A DNA stretch of 64,000 nucleotides from Planctomycetota bacterium (GCA_022071975.1 JAJVIO010000027.1:58075-122074); one strand, 5' to 3'; shown: positions 31,506 to 43,736, numbered from the stretch's first letter. Made by a program: numbers and translations. The notes: generated by a model not told the origin, from the letters alone.

Positions 31506-34500
31506 TCAGGAGGGGAGTTTGCGCCACGCGCGAAGGCGGGACGCGACGATCAGCAGGGCCAAAGCACCCAGTAGCAGGGCCCACATGCCGTCGTAGTTGT
31601 CGCTTCCGGTCGAGCAGCCGCCGCCGCTGTCGCCACCGCCGCCGCTGCCGCCCCCGACCACGCCGGCAAAGCCGGCGACGGTGAAGGTGTAAGCGCCTTC
31701 GTTGGCGTCATCGTTCAGGATCTGCACGTTGAAGCTGAATGAGCCGGACGCGGTCGGCGCTACCTGGATGGTGAACGTCGTGCTGCCACCGACCGCGATG
31801 GTTGTGTTCGGAACGGCCGTGACGGTGGCCGTCGCGTTGACCGGCGACAGGATCTGCACCGCCGGCGAGCCGATCAGCGACAGGTCCATGTTGCCGTTGT
31901 TCTGGATGGTGAAGGTGTAGCTGCTGGAGGAGCCCGGGGTGACCGTGCCTACGCTGAACACACCGCCCTGGGCCAGGGCCGCGCTGTTCGGGTCCAGAAT
32001 GTCGATCTCGGGCGTCGAAAGGCCGGTGCCCGACACAGTGATGGTGTAGTTGCCTTCGTTCGGGTCGCTGTTGGCGATCACCATATCGAAGCTGAAGGCG
32101 CCGCTGCCCGGGGTCAGCTCAACCTGGAAAGGCGCCAGCGCGGCCGGGGCCAGCGTGGTGATGGTCGGCTGCTGAATCACGGAGACGGTCAGGTTGCTCA
32201 CGTTCTGGATGTCCACGATGGGCGTACCGGTCAGCAGCAGCGACGTGTTGCCGCCGTTGACGATGTAGTAGGTCAGCGCCTGCGTCACGTTCTCCGCCAC
32301 GCCGCCCAGGTTGTCCGTGCCGCCGTCGGCGATGGAGGTGCCTGCCGGACGCTGCACGTCGATTTCGGGCTCGGCACCGGTGCCGATGATGGTGATCTGG
32401 TACGGGTTCTCGTCCGGGTCATCGCTGCTGAGCAGCACCTCGACCAGGAAGGTGCCGCCGGAGATGGGGGTGACGTCGATGCTGAAGGCGTCCGCCTGGC
32501 CCGGGTTCAGCTGGCCGACGCTGGGCTGGGCGGTGATGCTGACGTTGCAGTTGTAGGTGGTGCCGATCTGCACCGCGCTGGTGAAGTTCAGCACGTTGGC
32601 GCCGGTGGGGGCGACGTTGGCGACGTCATAGGTGAGCGAGATCGGTGTGGAAATCGGCTGCGTGCCGACCAGGTCGATGCCGTTGTTGGCGATGGAGGTG
32701 CCGCCGCGGGAGATGTCGATGTCCGGCAGAATCTGCAGGCGGATGTCATCCAGCAGCAGGTGGTCGGAGTTCAGGGTGTCGGCCATCTGGAAGCGGATCA
32801 CCATCTGGGCGGTATAGTTGAGCGACAAGGCGCTCATCATCGCGGAGAGGTTGATCGACTGGTAGTTCCACACGCCCTCGGTCCCGCCACAGTACAACTG
32901 GTATGCAGCCTATTCCCAGGTCGCGCCGCCGTCAGTGCTGACGAACACGCCCTGGTAGGGGTCGGTGGCCGTAGCCGCGTCCAGACCTTCGTCGTTCCAG
33001 TAGAAGTCGAAGAGCACGCTGGCGCTGGTGGTGATCGCCGACATATCGAGGTACAGGTCCAGCGTTGTCGCGCCGGTACCGGTGTCGCCAAACATGTCAA
33101 GCATGCCCGAACCGGAATTCGGGCTGCTGCCGAGGATGGGGCCGGCGGTGATCAGGTAGCCGCTTGCACCGGTGACACTGTCGCTGCCCGGGGCGCCGCC
33201 GACAGTAATCACCGTCGGAATGGTCTGGGCGCCGGTGGCGAAGATGGCGTTGGCGTAGGTTGACGCGGTCTCAAACCCTTCCGTGAAGGGCAGGGTGGCG
33301 GGCTGGATGACCGTCACCGTGCCGCCGCCGTTCACCGGGAAAGTGCCGGAAACGGCGCCCGGCGTGGTGGTCACGTCCGTGTCCGCGGCGATGCTGCAAC
33401 CCAGGCTCTCAGGTACAGCGGACGTTGCGGAGATGTCGGCGGTGACGAATACCGTTGCCGAGGTGCTGCTCAGGTTCAACAACGGAGCGCCGGTGAAGTT
33501 GACGATGCCGCCGGAGAACGCGCCGGTTGCGCCGAGCTGTGTGTCGCCGGTGCTGAACACGCCGTCGCTGTTGGTGTCGGCCCAGAGTTTCACGCCCGCC
33601 ACATCCGTGTCAGTGATGGTGCCAGTCTTGCTCACCGTAATCGTGGAAATGCTCTGGTTGGAGTTCACAGCAGTCAGGAAGAAGCTGCCGATCACGACGT
33701 CGGTGTCGCCTGGCATTGCAATCCGATCGGCCGGCTGCGGGCCGGCGTTGACCCGGAGAGCCGCGGCAGCAAGGGCAACGGTCACGTCGTCAATGAAGAT
33801 ACCGTCGCCACCGGAGAAGGACGAGTTGTCCTGGCCCTGGAAGCGGAGGATCATGTTCGAGGTGTAGTTCAGGCCAGCCTGTTGAAGCGCTGCGGACAGG
33901 TTGACGCTGATGTTATTCCAGACGTTGTTGGTGTACGCGGATGGTTCCAGGCGGAAAATAGCCACCCAGGTTGCGCCGCCGTCGTTGCTGATCAGCACCA
34001 GGTCTTCGTTGTCGGTTTCGTCGGCGTTGTCAGTGAATGAGAATGACAGGTCGATCGTGTCGGTTGCTGCGTTGTACGCGCTGAGGTCAAACAGCATGTC
34101 CATGGCGGCCGCGGCGTCACCGCTGGGGAAGTCGAACATCACGTAGTTCGGCGAGGAGGGGGGCACGAACGCGCCTTGCTGTGCGGTAACTTGTACCTGG
34201 CCCGCGTTGGTGAAGTTGGTCATGGAGACCGTGCCACCCACGGCCGTCGCCGACGGATACATGCCCGGCGCGCTGTGGAACACGATGTTGCTATACGTGC
34301 CATCGAAGTTTTCGGTGTGGGGCAGGCTGCTGACCGGGGCGACGACGGTGAGGCTGTCCAGGTCAATCGGGAAGCTACCGCCGACGTATCCCGGGGTGGC
34401 AGTCACGTCGCTGGCCGCAGTCACTCGCATCTGGATGTTGGCGGGGACTGTCGGTGCAGCTGCGATGTTGCCAGTCACGAACAGGCGCATGGCCTGGTTG

Positions 34501-37415
34501 TTTGTGTAGCTGCGCAGGGGCGCGCCGGTGAAAGTCACCGTGGAGCCGGACATGGTCGCCACGGTCGAGCCCAGCTGGGTGTCGCCGGTGCTGAACACGT
34601 CGTCGCCATTGGTGTCTTCCCAGAGCTTCAGGTTCGTGATGTCACTGTTGTTGGCAGTGCCGATCTGGGTGAAGGTGATGTTGGAAAGGGCCTGAGTCGA
34701 GTTGACCGAGACCGTGTCAACGCTGGCAAGCACCTGGTCGTTCTGGCCGCCGAAGGCAGCCGCAACGAGGCCGGTAACCGGCAGCACCGTGAGGTGCGGG
34801 GCCGGGTCTTCGACGCGGATGTCATCGATCAGCAGGTGGTCGGCCGTGGAGTTTTCAGCCATCTGGAAGCGGATCACCATCTGTCCCGTATAGTTCAGGG
34901 TCAGTGTGGTCAGCACGGTGGAGAGGTCCATCGTGACGTGGTTCCAGACGCCTTCCGTGGTGTTGGTGGGGAACTGGAAGAGTGCCGCCTCCCAGGTGGT
35001 GCCGCCGTTGGTGCTCAGGAACACGCCCTGCATGACGTCGGTGGCCGCCAGAATGTCCAGGCCTTCATCGTTCCAGTAGAACTCGAAGGTGACCACGTCG
35101 CTGGTGGAGAAGCCGGACATGTCGAACCAGAAGTCCATGGCGGTTGCGCCGGTGCCGGTACCGCCGAACATGTCGAGCATGCCGGTGCCGGAGTTCGGGC
35201 TGCTGCCGAGGATCGGGCCGGCCGTGACCTGGTAGCCGCTGGCGCCGGTCGTTACTGAGCTGCCGGGGGTGCTGGGCGGTGTTGCGGTCACGGTCGGGAC
35301 GGTCTGCGCGCCGGTCGTGAAGGTGCTGTGGAAGTAGGGAGGGGCGGTTTCAAAGTCCTGCACGAACGGGTAGCTGGTAACCGGCGCCTTCAGGAAGGCT
35401 TGGTCGAGATCAACCGGGAAAGTTCCCTCAACGCCGCCCGGGTTGGTGGAGACATCGGTGGAAGCCGCAACCTGGAATTGGATGTAGGCCGGTACTGTCG
35501 GTACGGCCGCGATGTCCGCAGTCACGAAGAGCCGCATGGACTGGTTGGTGGTGTAGCTGCGCATGGGTGCACCGCTGAAAGTCACGGTTGCGCCAGCCAT
35601 GGCAGCGACATTGGAACCAAGTTGGTTGTCGCCCGCGTTGAAAATGCCGTCCGTGTTGGTGTCTTCCCACAGCTTCAGGTTGGTGAGGTTTGCGTTGTTG
35701 GCGGTGCCGACCTGGGTGAAAGTGATGCTGTTGAGGGACTGAGTAGAATTCAGAGAGAACGTGTCGACGGTCGCGACGAGTGTGCCTGTAGCGCCGGCTA
35801 CGGCGTCGGTCGAAGCGCCAGACACCGGGAAAATGCGGAGAGCGGGTGACGGGTCAGGGATGCGGATGCTGTCCAGCAGCATGATGTCCGTGTCAAGGTC
35901 CTCCGCAATCTGGAAGCGGATGACCATCTGGCTCGTGTAAGACAGGGACAGGTTGGTCATGATTGGGGACAGGTCAATGCTCTGGTGGTTCCAGATGCCG
36001 GTGTTGAGGCTGTGCGGGAACTGGTAAACGACGGCCTGCCACGTTGCTCCGCCGTCTGTGCTGAGGAACACGCCCTGCAAAGCGTTTGTGGCGGCGTTGT
36101 TGTCGATGCCCTCGTCGTTCCAATAGAACTCAAGTTCAACGTAGTCGGATGTCGAGAACGTGGACATATCGAACAGCAGGTCCATCGAAGTGGCACCCGT
36201 TCCTGTGCCACCGTACATGCTGAGCATTCCGGAACCGTCCTGCGGGTTGCTGCTGGCAATCGCGGTGGTTGCAACCTGGTAACCGCTGCTGCCGGTTACA
36301 GCATTAGAGCCCGGCGCCTGCGTTGGGTTGATAACAGTCGGCACTGTCTGCGCGCCTGTCTTGAACAAGGCATTGCCGTACGGAGGTGAACTCTCGAAAC
36401 CCTGGAAGTATGGGAAGGACGAAGTGTAAGTGGCGATCACGAACGTAACGGTAAAGACCTCGTTGTTCGTCCCGTCGTTCAGCGTCACCGTGTAGCTGTA
36501 GGTGCCGCCGGCGGTGGGGGCACCGGTCCATTGAAGTGCAGCGGGCACGGAAACACCGGTTCCGCCAGACGGAGCCGTAACACCGGGAATCGGATTGGAC
36601 GACGTAACTGCAATGTCGATGGTTGCGTCGTTGATGTCGTCCGCCGTAAGGTTGTAGCCGCTGAATGTGGTCCCGTTCTTTCCTGTAGCGACCAATTGCG
36701 AGTTGAACTGAGAACCTGTCGCCGGCTTGAGCGTCGGCTTGGTCGGGTCGATGATCCGGATGTTGTCGAGTCGCCAGTAGTCAATGCCCGCCGTACCCAT
36801 GTCGGAGTGAAGGACGACTGCGATCTTGCAGGTTGGGCTGCCGATCATCGCAGGAAGCACAGAGTTGAGTACGACGTTCTCAACGGAATACGCAATCGTG
36901 CTGGCGTTGTCGCCGATGCTGGTTGCAAGCGTCCAGCTGGTGCCGCCATTAGCGCTGAGCCAGATTTCGAACTTGTGGTCTCCAGCAGTACCGAAACCGT
37001 CGTTGCCCAGCTCGAAGTTAAGCGCTGCAAAGGCGTTCGCCGCGCTGAGATCGATCGTCGGGCTGATCAGGGCAACGGAGTAATTCGTAATGGACGGAGA
37101 CCAGTAGAACCGCGCGTGTTTGGTCCCCCACGACGTCGGTGCACCAGAGATGTTCGGCTCGATGGTCCAGGTCTTGGTCTGGACGGTCGCCGTCGGGCGC
37201 GCGGCCGTGAACAGTCCGTCGTAAGTCCACGTACCGGAAGTCAGGGTTGCTGCTTGCCAGTCTGTTCCAGCAGTGCCGGCCTCAAAGTCCTCGTTAAAAA
37301 ATTGTGCCGATACCGTTCCTGCCGCCGCAGACAGCAGTAGTCCGATCAACAGCGTGTGCACTGCTCTGATTCGAATCATTTGTTTCCCCACAGTTTTGTC
37401 CTTTGACTTGGACAT
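31506..37415 (-). pseudogene. Giant secreted repeat protein (choice-of-anchor D type domains, C-terminal Gly/Cys sorting tag) interrupted by one in-frame TAG at about 32910-32912
   Basis: ORFs 32910..37415 and 31506..32897 are in the same frame; sequence across the stop aligns with internal repeats (TWE*AAYQLYCGGTEGVWN vs TWEAALFQFPTNTTEGVWN) with the TAG in place of one Ala codon. Confidence 0.75.
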
Positions 37416-37593
37416 CTCATCCTACTTGCACATAACGTTTTTGAACTGCGGTCACCTTCCCACTGCTTGATGCGCGCAGGAATTGCACGGCAACTCACAG
37501 ACGCGACGTTGCAACATGTGTGCCAAGCCTGACCGGACGGTCGGGGATTTCTTCTAAATCCTTGGAAATAAGGGGTTTGGGGCCGCCGGTGTG

Positions 37594-37605
37594 TTGACGC
37601 GTCAA
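37594..37605. other. TTGACGCGTCAA palindrome, intergenic
   Basis: Direct reading. Confidence 0.9.
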
Positions 37606-37648
37606 GCGATCGGTGCGCTTTGTGGATCGAATCAAGACCCGGAAACGA

Positions 37649-37676
37649 ATCATGATCGATCAGGATCGATCATGAT
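37649..37676. promoter_or_regulatory. 28-bp perfect palindrome ATCATGATCGATC-AG-GATCGATCATGAT
   Basis: 13-bp perfect arms, 2-bp spacer, intergenic. Confidence 0.7.
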
Positions 37677-37703
37677 GTGAGTGAAGTCCGCTCGGGTAAC
37701 GTC

Positions 37704-40700
37704 TCAGATTTTTCGCAAAAACTCCAGCGTCGCGCGGGTGAACGGCGACGGGTCGTCAGGCCGGAAGCGTAGCTTCTCCGCCAGGGCCAGCGCCTCCGCC
37801 GCCGCCTGCCGGTCGCCGCCGGAGATCGACTGCGCCGCAAGAGCCCGGAAATAGTCCCGCTGTACAGGACGTCCGGCCTGCCGCCACGCGTCCACGGCAG
37901 CCCGGGCCAGTTCGGCTGCTTCGGCGTTGCGGCCGTGGTCGATCAGGATTTCGGCCATGGCGGTGCGGATGCCGGCGGTGGTGCCGTCCTCTTCGCCCTC
38001 GCACAGCTTCAGCGCGCCCTGGAAGCCGCGCAGGGCTTCCTCAAGGTTCCCGCGCTTGCCGGCGATGTAGGCCAGGTTCTCGACGCACACGGCCTGCAGG
38101 CGGGGCTGTTCCTGCTCGGCGAACAGCTTTTCAGCCTCGCGCATGGCTTGCTCGGCCTCGTCGTAGCGTGCAAGCTCGACGTACATGATGCCGGTGTTCA
38201 TCAGGTTTTTGGCAAGCGTGAGGCGGTCGCCGAGTTCCCGGGCGAGCTGGGTGGTTTCACGCACCAGGGGCTCTGCGGCATCGAAACGGCGCAGCTGGCG
38301 CTGCATCAAGGCGCGGTTGCCCAGGCAGATGGTGATCATGCGCTTGTCATTGAGTTCGTGGAAGATGCGTTCGGCCTGCTCAAAGATCTCCAGCCCGCGC
38401 TCGTGGTCACCCATGCGATGGTAGATGTTGCCCCGGGTGCTGAGCACGAAGCCAAGGCCCGGCAGGTCGCCGGCCTCGCGCAGGATTTCCTCGCTGCGCC
38501 GGCTGTTCTCGAGTGCTTCCTCGAATTCGCCAAGCTCGGCGCCAAGCAGGGCCATGCGGCTCAGCACGCGGGCTTCGTTGGCGCGGTTGCCCAGGCGCTG
38601 GAAGATCGGCAGCACTTCACGGTGTAAGGCCTGCGCGCGCAGGGAGTTGCTGCCTGCATACTCGATGCCGGCCAGGTTGAACTTGGCCGTCGCAAGCAGC
38701 CCGTCGTCTCCCAGCCGTTCCGCCAGCTCCACGGCCTGCTCGGCCAGTTCGCGGCCGGCCACCGGGTCGCCGGCCTCGCGTTCGGCCTGGGAAAGCAGGA
38801 ACAGCATGCGCGCCCGCAAGGGGCTGTCGGCCTCGCCCTGAAGCTCGAGCGCGCGACGCATGGCCGGCACACGCGCCTTGGCCGGACCGCGCACCCGCAG
38901 CAACTGGTAGCTGTGCAGGCTCAGTTCGATGAACGAGGAATGGCGTTCCGGCCTGGTATCAGCCCAGTCGAGAACGGCCTGCACGTTTGCGCGCGCAAAG
39001 TCCATGCGGTCCAGCGCCTCGATGCTGTCGGGGCTGAACACGCGGCCGTCCCAGTGGGCGATGTAAGAGCGGTAGTATTGGGCAAAACGATCCAGCACCG
39101 CGGCGCGCTCCGCGTCGTTGGCAAGCTCCAGCCAGCGCTCGGAGGCGTATTCGCGTACCAGCTGGTACATGTTGAAGCGCGTCTCGTAGGGTGTGTCGAA
39201 GGCGCGCAGCAGGCTCTTTTCCCGCAGGCCCTGCACGAGGTCGATGGGCGCGGGCGCGTCGGGAAACCTTGACAGGTCAAGGATGTTCTCGGCGGCATCC
39301 AGGAAGAATCCGCCGCGGAACACCGAAAGCTGCGCGAACGCCCAGCGCTCGACGGGGCTGAGCAGGTCGTAACTCCAGTCCAGCGTGGCCTGCAGGCTGC
39401 GTTGGCGGGGCTGCAGGTCGCGGCGTGATGACTTCAGCACTTCGAACAGCTTGTCCAGCCTGTCCGCGATCTGCTCGGGTTGCATGATCACCGTGCGCGC
39501 CGCTGCCAGCTCGATCGCTAGCGGCATCCCCTCCAGGCGCTGGCAGATACGCGCCACCGCCGGCGCCGAGCGCGGCGTGAGCTCAAAGCCCAGGTGATGC
39601 ACGCGGGCTCGGTCAATGAACAGGCGCACGGCCTCGGCCTTTGCGATGGCCTCCGGCGCTGCGTTTTCGTCGGGCAGGGGCAGCGGCAGCAACTCGAACT
39701 CCTGCTCGCCTTCCACGCCCAGCAGCGCGCGGCTGGTAACCACAAAGCGCAACTGCGGCGCCTGGCGTACCCAGTCGCCGACCACGCCGGAAGCTGCCTC
39801 GGCCACCTGCTCGAAGTTGTCCAGGATCAGCAGGCTGGCGGGCCGCGCCTGCAGAATCGCTCCCACGGCCAGTTCCGGCGACTGATTGCCGGTCAGCGGC
39901 ACGCCCAGTGCCTGTGCCACCGCATAGGCGACGCCCTCGATATTGCGCGACTCCGTCAGGTCCGCGAACCAGGCGCCGCCGGGCAGCGCACCCATCAGCA
40001 TGCGCCCGGCCTCGCGCGAGATGCGGGTCTTGCCGGTGCCGCCGGGGCCGGTAATCGTGATCAGGTTGCTGTGCCCGGAAAGCACCAGTTCAGTCAGCTT
40101 CTGCAACTCTTTCTGGCGGCCTATGAAGCTGGTCCGGGGCGCATCCAGGTTGGTGCGCCGGGCGCGCTCGGCCAGGGGCGGTGGTGGCTTGACTTCGGTT
40201 TCCGTCTCGATTTCGAAGTCGGCTTCTTCATCGACGGGCTCCATGCCCTGCATCACGCGGCGGCAGGCCTCGAGGTCGATGCGCAGTTTCTTCCCGTCCT
40301 CGATGATCAACCCAAGCCGCAGTGGAATCGGCTTGATGTGGCGCTGCCATTCGTTCACCAGCGCGTTGTTGGTCGGCTCGGCGCCGCGCACGGCGCGCAG
40401 GCACTCCAACACGTCTCCGCGGGCGAAGCGGTTGCTGCCCAGGTGATCATGGAACGCGAGCAGGAATTCGCTCCAGCGCTTCGGGTTCTCCGCGCCGCTG
40501 CGATAGAGTTCACGGAAGCGCTCGATGTAATCCGCGCCATCAAGGGAAGCCGGTGCCTGGGCTTCCTGCAACGTCTGGGGCAGGTCTTCGCGCAGCACCA
40601 CCGCACGCGCGCCGGCCTGGGCCGCCGCATACGACATGGCCGAGCGCAACTCGCGGATGTTGCCCGGCCAGGCATACGCCTGCAGGGCGCGGACAGCCTC

Positions 40701-41327
40701 TTCCGACAGGCTGCGCGCCGCGCCGGCTTCGCGGGTGCCGTGCTCTTCCAGGAAGAACTTTGCCAGCTCGGGGATGTCTTCGCGCCGTTCGCGCAGGGGT
40801 GGCAGCGTCACCACGAACGAGTTGATGCGGTAGTACAGGTCTTCGCGGAACTTGCCGGCCTTGATCAGTTCCTTCAGGTCGTGGTTGGTGGCGCACACCA
40901 GGCGTACATCCACCGGGATTTCCTTGGTGCCGCCTACCCGGCGGATCACGCCTTCTTCCAGGGCGCGCAACAGCTTGGGCTGGATTTCCACCGGCGTGTC
41001 GCCGATTTCATCCAGGAACAACGTGCCCCCCTCCGCCGCCTCGAACAGGCCAGGGGTGTCTTTCACAGCGCCGGTGAACGCGCCGCGCATGTAGCCGAAC
41101 AGCTCGCTTTCAAACAGGTTGGCCTGGAACGTTGCGCAGTTCAGTGAAACCAGTCGGCCTGCGCGGCCGGACTTGCGGTGCACGTACTCGGCGATGACGC
41201 CCTTGCCTGAGCCGGTTTCGCCGTAGACCAGCAGTGGTGCATCCTGGCGTGCCGCTACCGAAGCGTCCGACAAAGCCTTGCGGAACGCGGGCGAGCTGCC
41301 AATGAGCTGTGTCGATGCCTTCGGCAT
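37704..41327 (-). CDS. Sigma54-type AAA+ activator fused to STAND/NB-ARC ATPase and TPR repeats (1207 aa)
   Basis: [41 protein letters not shown]; then [33 protein letters not shown]; then TPR helices. Confidence 0.92.
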   Translation of the reverse strand: MPKASTQLIGSSPAFRKALSDASVAARQDAPLLVYGETGSGKGVIAEYVHRKSGRAGRLVSLNCATFQANLFESELFGYMRGAFTGAVKDTPGLFEAAEGGTLFLDEIGDTPVEIQPKLLRALEEGVIRRVGGTKEIPVDVRLVCATNHDLKELIKAGKFREDLYYRINSFVVTLPPLRERREDIPELAKFFLEEHGTREAGAARSLSEEAVRALQAYAWPGNIRELRSAMSYAAAQAGARAVVLREDLPQTLQEAQAPASLDGADYIERFRELYRSGAENPKRWSEFLLAFHDHLGSNRFARGDVLECLRAVRGAEPTNNALVNEWQRHIKPIPLRLGLIIEDGKKLRIDLEACRRVMQGMEPVDEEADFEIETETEVKPPPPLAERARRTNLDAPRTSFIGRQKELQKLTELVLSGHSNLITITGPGGTGKTRISREAGRMLMGALPGGAWFADLTESRNIEGVAYAVAQALGVPLTGNQSPELAVGAILQARPASLLILDNFEQVAEAASGVVGDWVRQAPQLRFVVTSRALLGVEGEQEFELLPLPLPDENAAPEAIAKAEAVRLFIDRARVHHLGFELTPRSAPAVARICQRLEGMPLAIELAAARTVIMQPEQIADRLDKLFEVLKSSRRDLQPRQRSLQATLDWSYDLLSPVERWAFAQLSVFRGGFFLDAAENILDLSRFPDAPAPIDLVQGLREKSLLRAFDTPYETRFNMYQLVREYASERWLELANDAERAAVLDRFAQYYRSYIAHWDGRVFSPDSIEALDRMDFARANVQAVLDWADTRPERHSSFIELSLHSYQLLRVRGPAKARVPAMRRALELQGEADSPLRARMLFLLSQAEREAGDPVAGRELAEQAVELAERLGDDGLLATAKFNLAGIEYAGSNSLRAQALHREVLPIFQRLGNRANEARVLSRMALLGAELGEFEEALENSRRSEEILREAGDLPGLGFVLSTRGNIYHRMGDHERGLEIFEQAERIFHELNDKRMITICLGNRALMQRQLRRFDAAEPLVRETTQLARELGDRLTLAKNLMNTGIMYVELARYDEAEQAMREAEKLFAEQEQPRLQAVCVENLAYIAGKRGNLEEALRGFQGALKLCEGEEDGTTAGIRTAMAEILIDHGRNAEAAELARAAVDAWRQAGRPVQRDYFRALAAQSISGGDRQAAAEALALAEKLRFRPDDPSPFTRATLEFLRKI
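39269..39280. other. TTGACAGGTCAA site, coding
   Basis: Direct reading, flanked CC/GG. Confidence 0.85.
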
Positions 41328-41413
41328 GCGTAAACTGCTGCTGTTTACCAGTTTAACGAGCGCTTGGGATACAGCTTAGCGATAAATCGCCCCAGCCCCA
41401 ACGGGGAGGCGAC

Positions 41414-43636
41414 TCAATCAGGCAGCAACTGCCACTCGGACCCCATGTTGTCGTCCGTCACCAGTTGCAGACCTTCCGTACGGGCGAGGATGGCAGAACG
41501 GGTTTCCATTCCCCACCAGGGCGGGTTCGGCTCGACCAGTGAATCCAGCATACCCATCAGCTTATCGAGCTTTTCCCGGTCGGCGTCACGTTGCAGGTCC
41601 AGCACCGGCTCGCCATCGATCCGCATGTTCAGCAGCGCGCGGCGCCAGCGTTCGCGGCTCGGCAGCAGCGGCCGGTCGCTGACCAGAACGTTGTTGATGA
41701 TGCGCACAACGTGAGGGTAGACCTCGCAGGCGGTGCGCTGCACCCGTGCGGAATCAGTGGTGTTGTAGAGCGCCATGCCGCCCGGTTTCAAGTGCTCGCG
41801 CATCAGCTGCAGGAACTCGACCGAAAGCAGGTTCGTGGCATGCCCGCGCCAGTGCCAGGTGGTGTTCATTACGATCAGGTCGAACTTGCGGTCTGGATTG
41901 CGGTTCAACCAGCGGCGGCCGTCGTCTATCTCAATGGTCACCTTGGGATTGTTCAGCAGGCTTTGCACGCTGGGCTCAAGGCCGATCAACTCGACGTAAC
42001 CGGGGTTGATCTCGATTACCGTCAGGTGCTCCACGCCCGGAAGGTTGGCCACCACCTGCGCCCATGAGCCCGAAGACAGCCCGATCATCATTACATCTCG
42101 CGGTGTCTCCGTGAATGCGGCCAACGCGAACGGCCGCACGATCAGGTTGCGGTCGTTGACCAGGTCGTGGCTGAAAACGCCGTCGTACATGCCGCCGCCG
42201 TAGATGCGGCGGTCCTGGGTCACGGTAATCACGCCATGGCGATTCTCGACCACGTGCGCGAAAGGCTCGGACGGGTCCGGTTTGTCAAACACCTGCAGGC
42301 GGTGCCACAGGCCGTCAAACAGCCAGCCGGAAATCGCCACCACCAGCACCACCGACACGCCGACCGCGGCCAGGTGCCGCAGCCGCAAGGTTTTCGGCGT
42401 GTCGGCCAGGAACGCCAGTCCGCCCGCGAGCATCAGGCCCAGCATCGTCAGCAGCACGCTGGTCCATTGCAGGCTCAGTACGTCCAGCAGGACGAAGCCG
42501 GTTACCAGGCTGCCCGAGGCCGAGCCGATGATGTTAGCCAGGTACAGGTAACTCATGCCCGCGCCGGCTTTGGCGTCCGGCGCGACACCGTAGTGGCAAA
42601 TCAGCGGGAAGGTCGCGCCAAGCAGCCCGGCCGAGATGGTCACCAGCGGCAGCAGGAACGGGTAAGGCAGAAAAGTGGCCAGCCAGCTCGATACCGGTGC
42701 GACCAGGAAGCTGGCAAGCGTGGCGGCCAGCGCAAAGCCGGCCAGTGCACGAAGACCTTGGCCCTTCACGTCCGAGGTGCAGAAGCGCCGCGCGAACAAT
42801 GACCCCAGCGCGATGCCCAGCAGGAACGAACCCAGCACGGCGGCAAACGCAATGGCGTGGCCGCCCGTCGTGAACGAGTGCACCCGAAACCACACGATTT
42901 CATAGGACAGCGAAACGAAGCCCGTCAGCCCGACCAGCACCGCCGCCAGCAGGAAGCGCTTGCGGGAGAAACCGCCGACAGCGGCTTGTGCCGCTTCCTC
43001 CGGCGGCGGGGTTTTGTGCCGCATACCGGCCAGGAACGCGCCGCCCGCGACCAGCATGTTCAATAACGCTGCCAGCGAAACCGCGCCCTGCATGCCGAAC
43101 ACCCGCATGATGAACAGCGCAACGGCAAAGCACGCCGCCGCCGAGCCGAACGTGTTAACGAAGTACAGCAGGCCCACCGCGCGCCCCACGTTGCCGGTAT
43201 GGCGCACCAGGTGCGAAACGAGGATCGGCAGAGTCGCACCCATCAGCAGCGTGGGCACCAGCACCAGGCCGAAGGTCAGCATGCCGGTCACCCACACGCC
43301 GGCGCCCAGCGTCGCCTTGCCGACGGAGTCAAAGATCTCGAGCGAAAAATAGCCGTACGCGCCGATGCCGAGCTCGACGACGCCGAACACCGTGAGCAAC
43401 GGGATGCGGCGCAGCCGCGAAATCGCGCCGCCTGCCAGGCTGCCCAGCCCCAGGCCCAACATAAACGCCGTCACCACAACCGTGACCGACTCCACGTTGA
43501 TGCCGTAGATCGCGAACAAGGAGCGCTGCCAGACAAGCTGGTAAATCAGCGCAGGGAAGCCTGAGAAGAAGAAGATCGTGCAGATCACCGGCAGGCTGAT
43601 GCTGCTTCGAGCTTGTGGAGAATCGTCGGTGCCCAT
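41414..43636 (-). CDS. Polytopic membrane protein fused to spermidine-synthase-like methyltransferase fold domain
   Basis: About 12 hydrophobic helices then IGLSSGSWAQVVANLPGVEHLTVIEINPGYVELIG...VTIEIDDGRRWL...FDLIVMNTTWHWRGHATNLLSVEFLQL. Confidence 0.88.
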   Translation of the reverse strand: MGTDDSPQARSSISLPVICTIFFFSGFPALIYQLVWQRSLFAIYGINVESVTVVVTAFMLGLGLGSLAGGAISRLRRIPLLTVFGVVELGIGAYGYFSLEIFDSVGKATLGAGVWVTGMLTFGLVLVPTLLMGATLPILVSHLVRHTGNVGRAVGLLYFVNTFGSAAACFAVALFIMRVFGMQGAVSLAALLNMLVAGGAFLAGMRHKTPPPEEAAQAAVGGFSRKRFLLAAVLVGLTGFVSLSYEIVWFRVHSFTTGGHAIAFAAVLGSFLLGIALGSLFARRFCTSDVKGQGLRALAGFALAATLASFLVAPVSSWLATFLPYPFLLPLVTISAGLLGATFPLICHYGVAPDAKAGAGMSYLYLANIIGSASGSLVTGFVLLDVLSLQWTSVLLTMLGLMLAGGLAFLADTPKTLRLRHLAAVGVSVVLVVAISGWLFDGLWHRLQVFDKPDPSEPFAHVVENRHGVITVTQDRRIYGGGMYDGVFSHDLVNDRNLIVRPFALAAFTETPRDVMMIGLSSGSWAQVVANLPGVEHLTVIEINPGYVELIGLEPSVQSLLNNPKVTIEIDDGRRWLNRNPDRKFDLIVMNTTWHWRGHATNLLSVEFLQLMREHLKPGGMALYNTTDSARVQRTACEVYPHVVRIINNVLVSDRPLLPSRERWRRALLNMRIDGEPVLDLQRDADREKLDKLMGMLDSLVEPNPPWWGMETRSAILARTEGLQLVTDDNMGSEWQLLPD

Positions 43637-43698
43637 GAAAGCCGACAATGCCCGCGTGAAGAATCTTCGTAAAGAAGGTGCATTGTCGGGTGGATCAT

Positions 43699-43730
43699 CC
43701 GTATTACACTGCAGCAAGAACGTAATACGG
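43699..43730. promoter_or_regulatory. NikR box CCGTATTAC-N14-GTAATACGG
   Basis: 9-bp perfect inverted arms just upstream of nikR, same spacing class as GTATGA-N16-TCATAC. Confidence 0.88.
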
Positions 43731-43736
43731 ATTTCC

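Noticed and set aside
32910-32912. TAG recoded as a sense codon (alternative genetic code)
   Set aside because: TAG serves as the natural stop of glmU (18657-18659) and of 2751..3431, so global recoding is unlikely.
34176-35258. 360-aa + strand ORF
   Set aside because: Antisense to the giant repeat protein; artefact of the GC-rich third position.
42137-42150. TTGACCAGGTCG near-match
   Set aside because: Fails the consensus and has spacer 3; coding coincidence.
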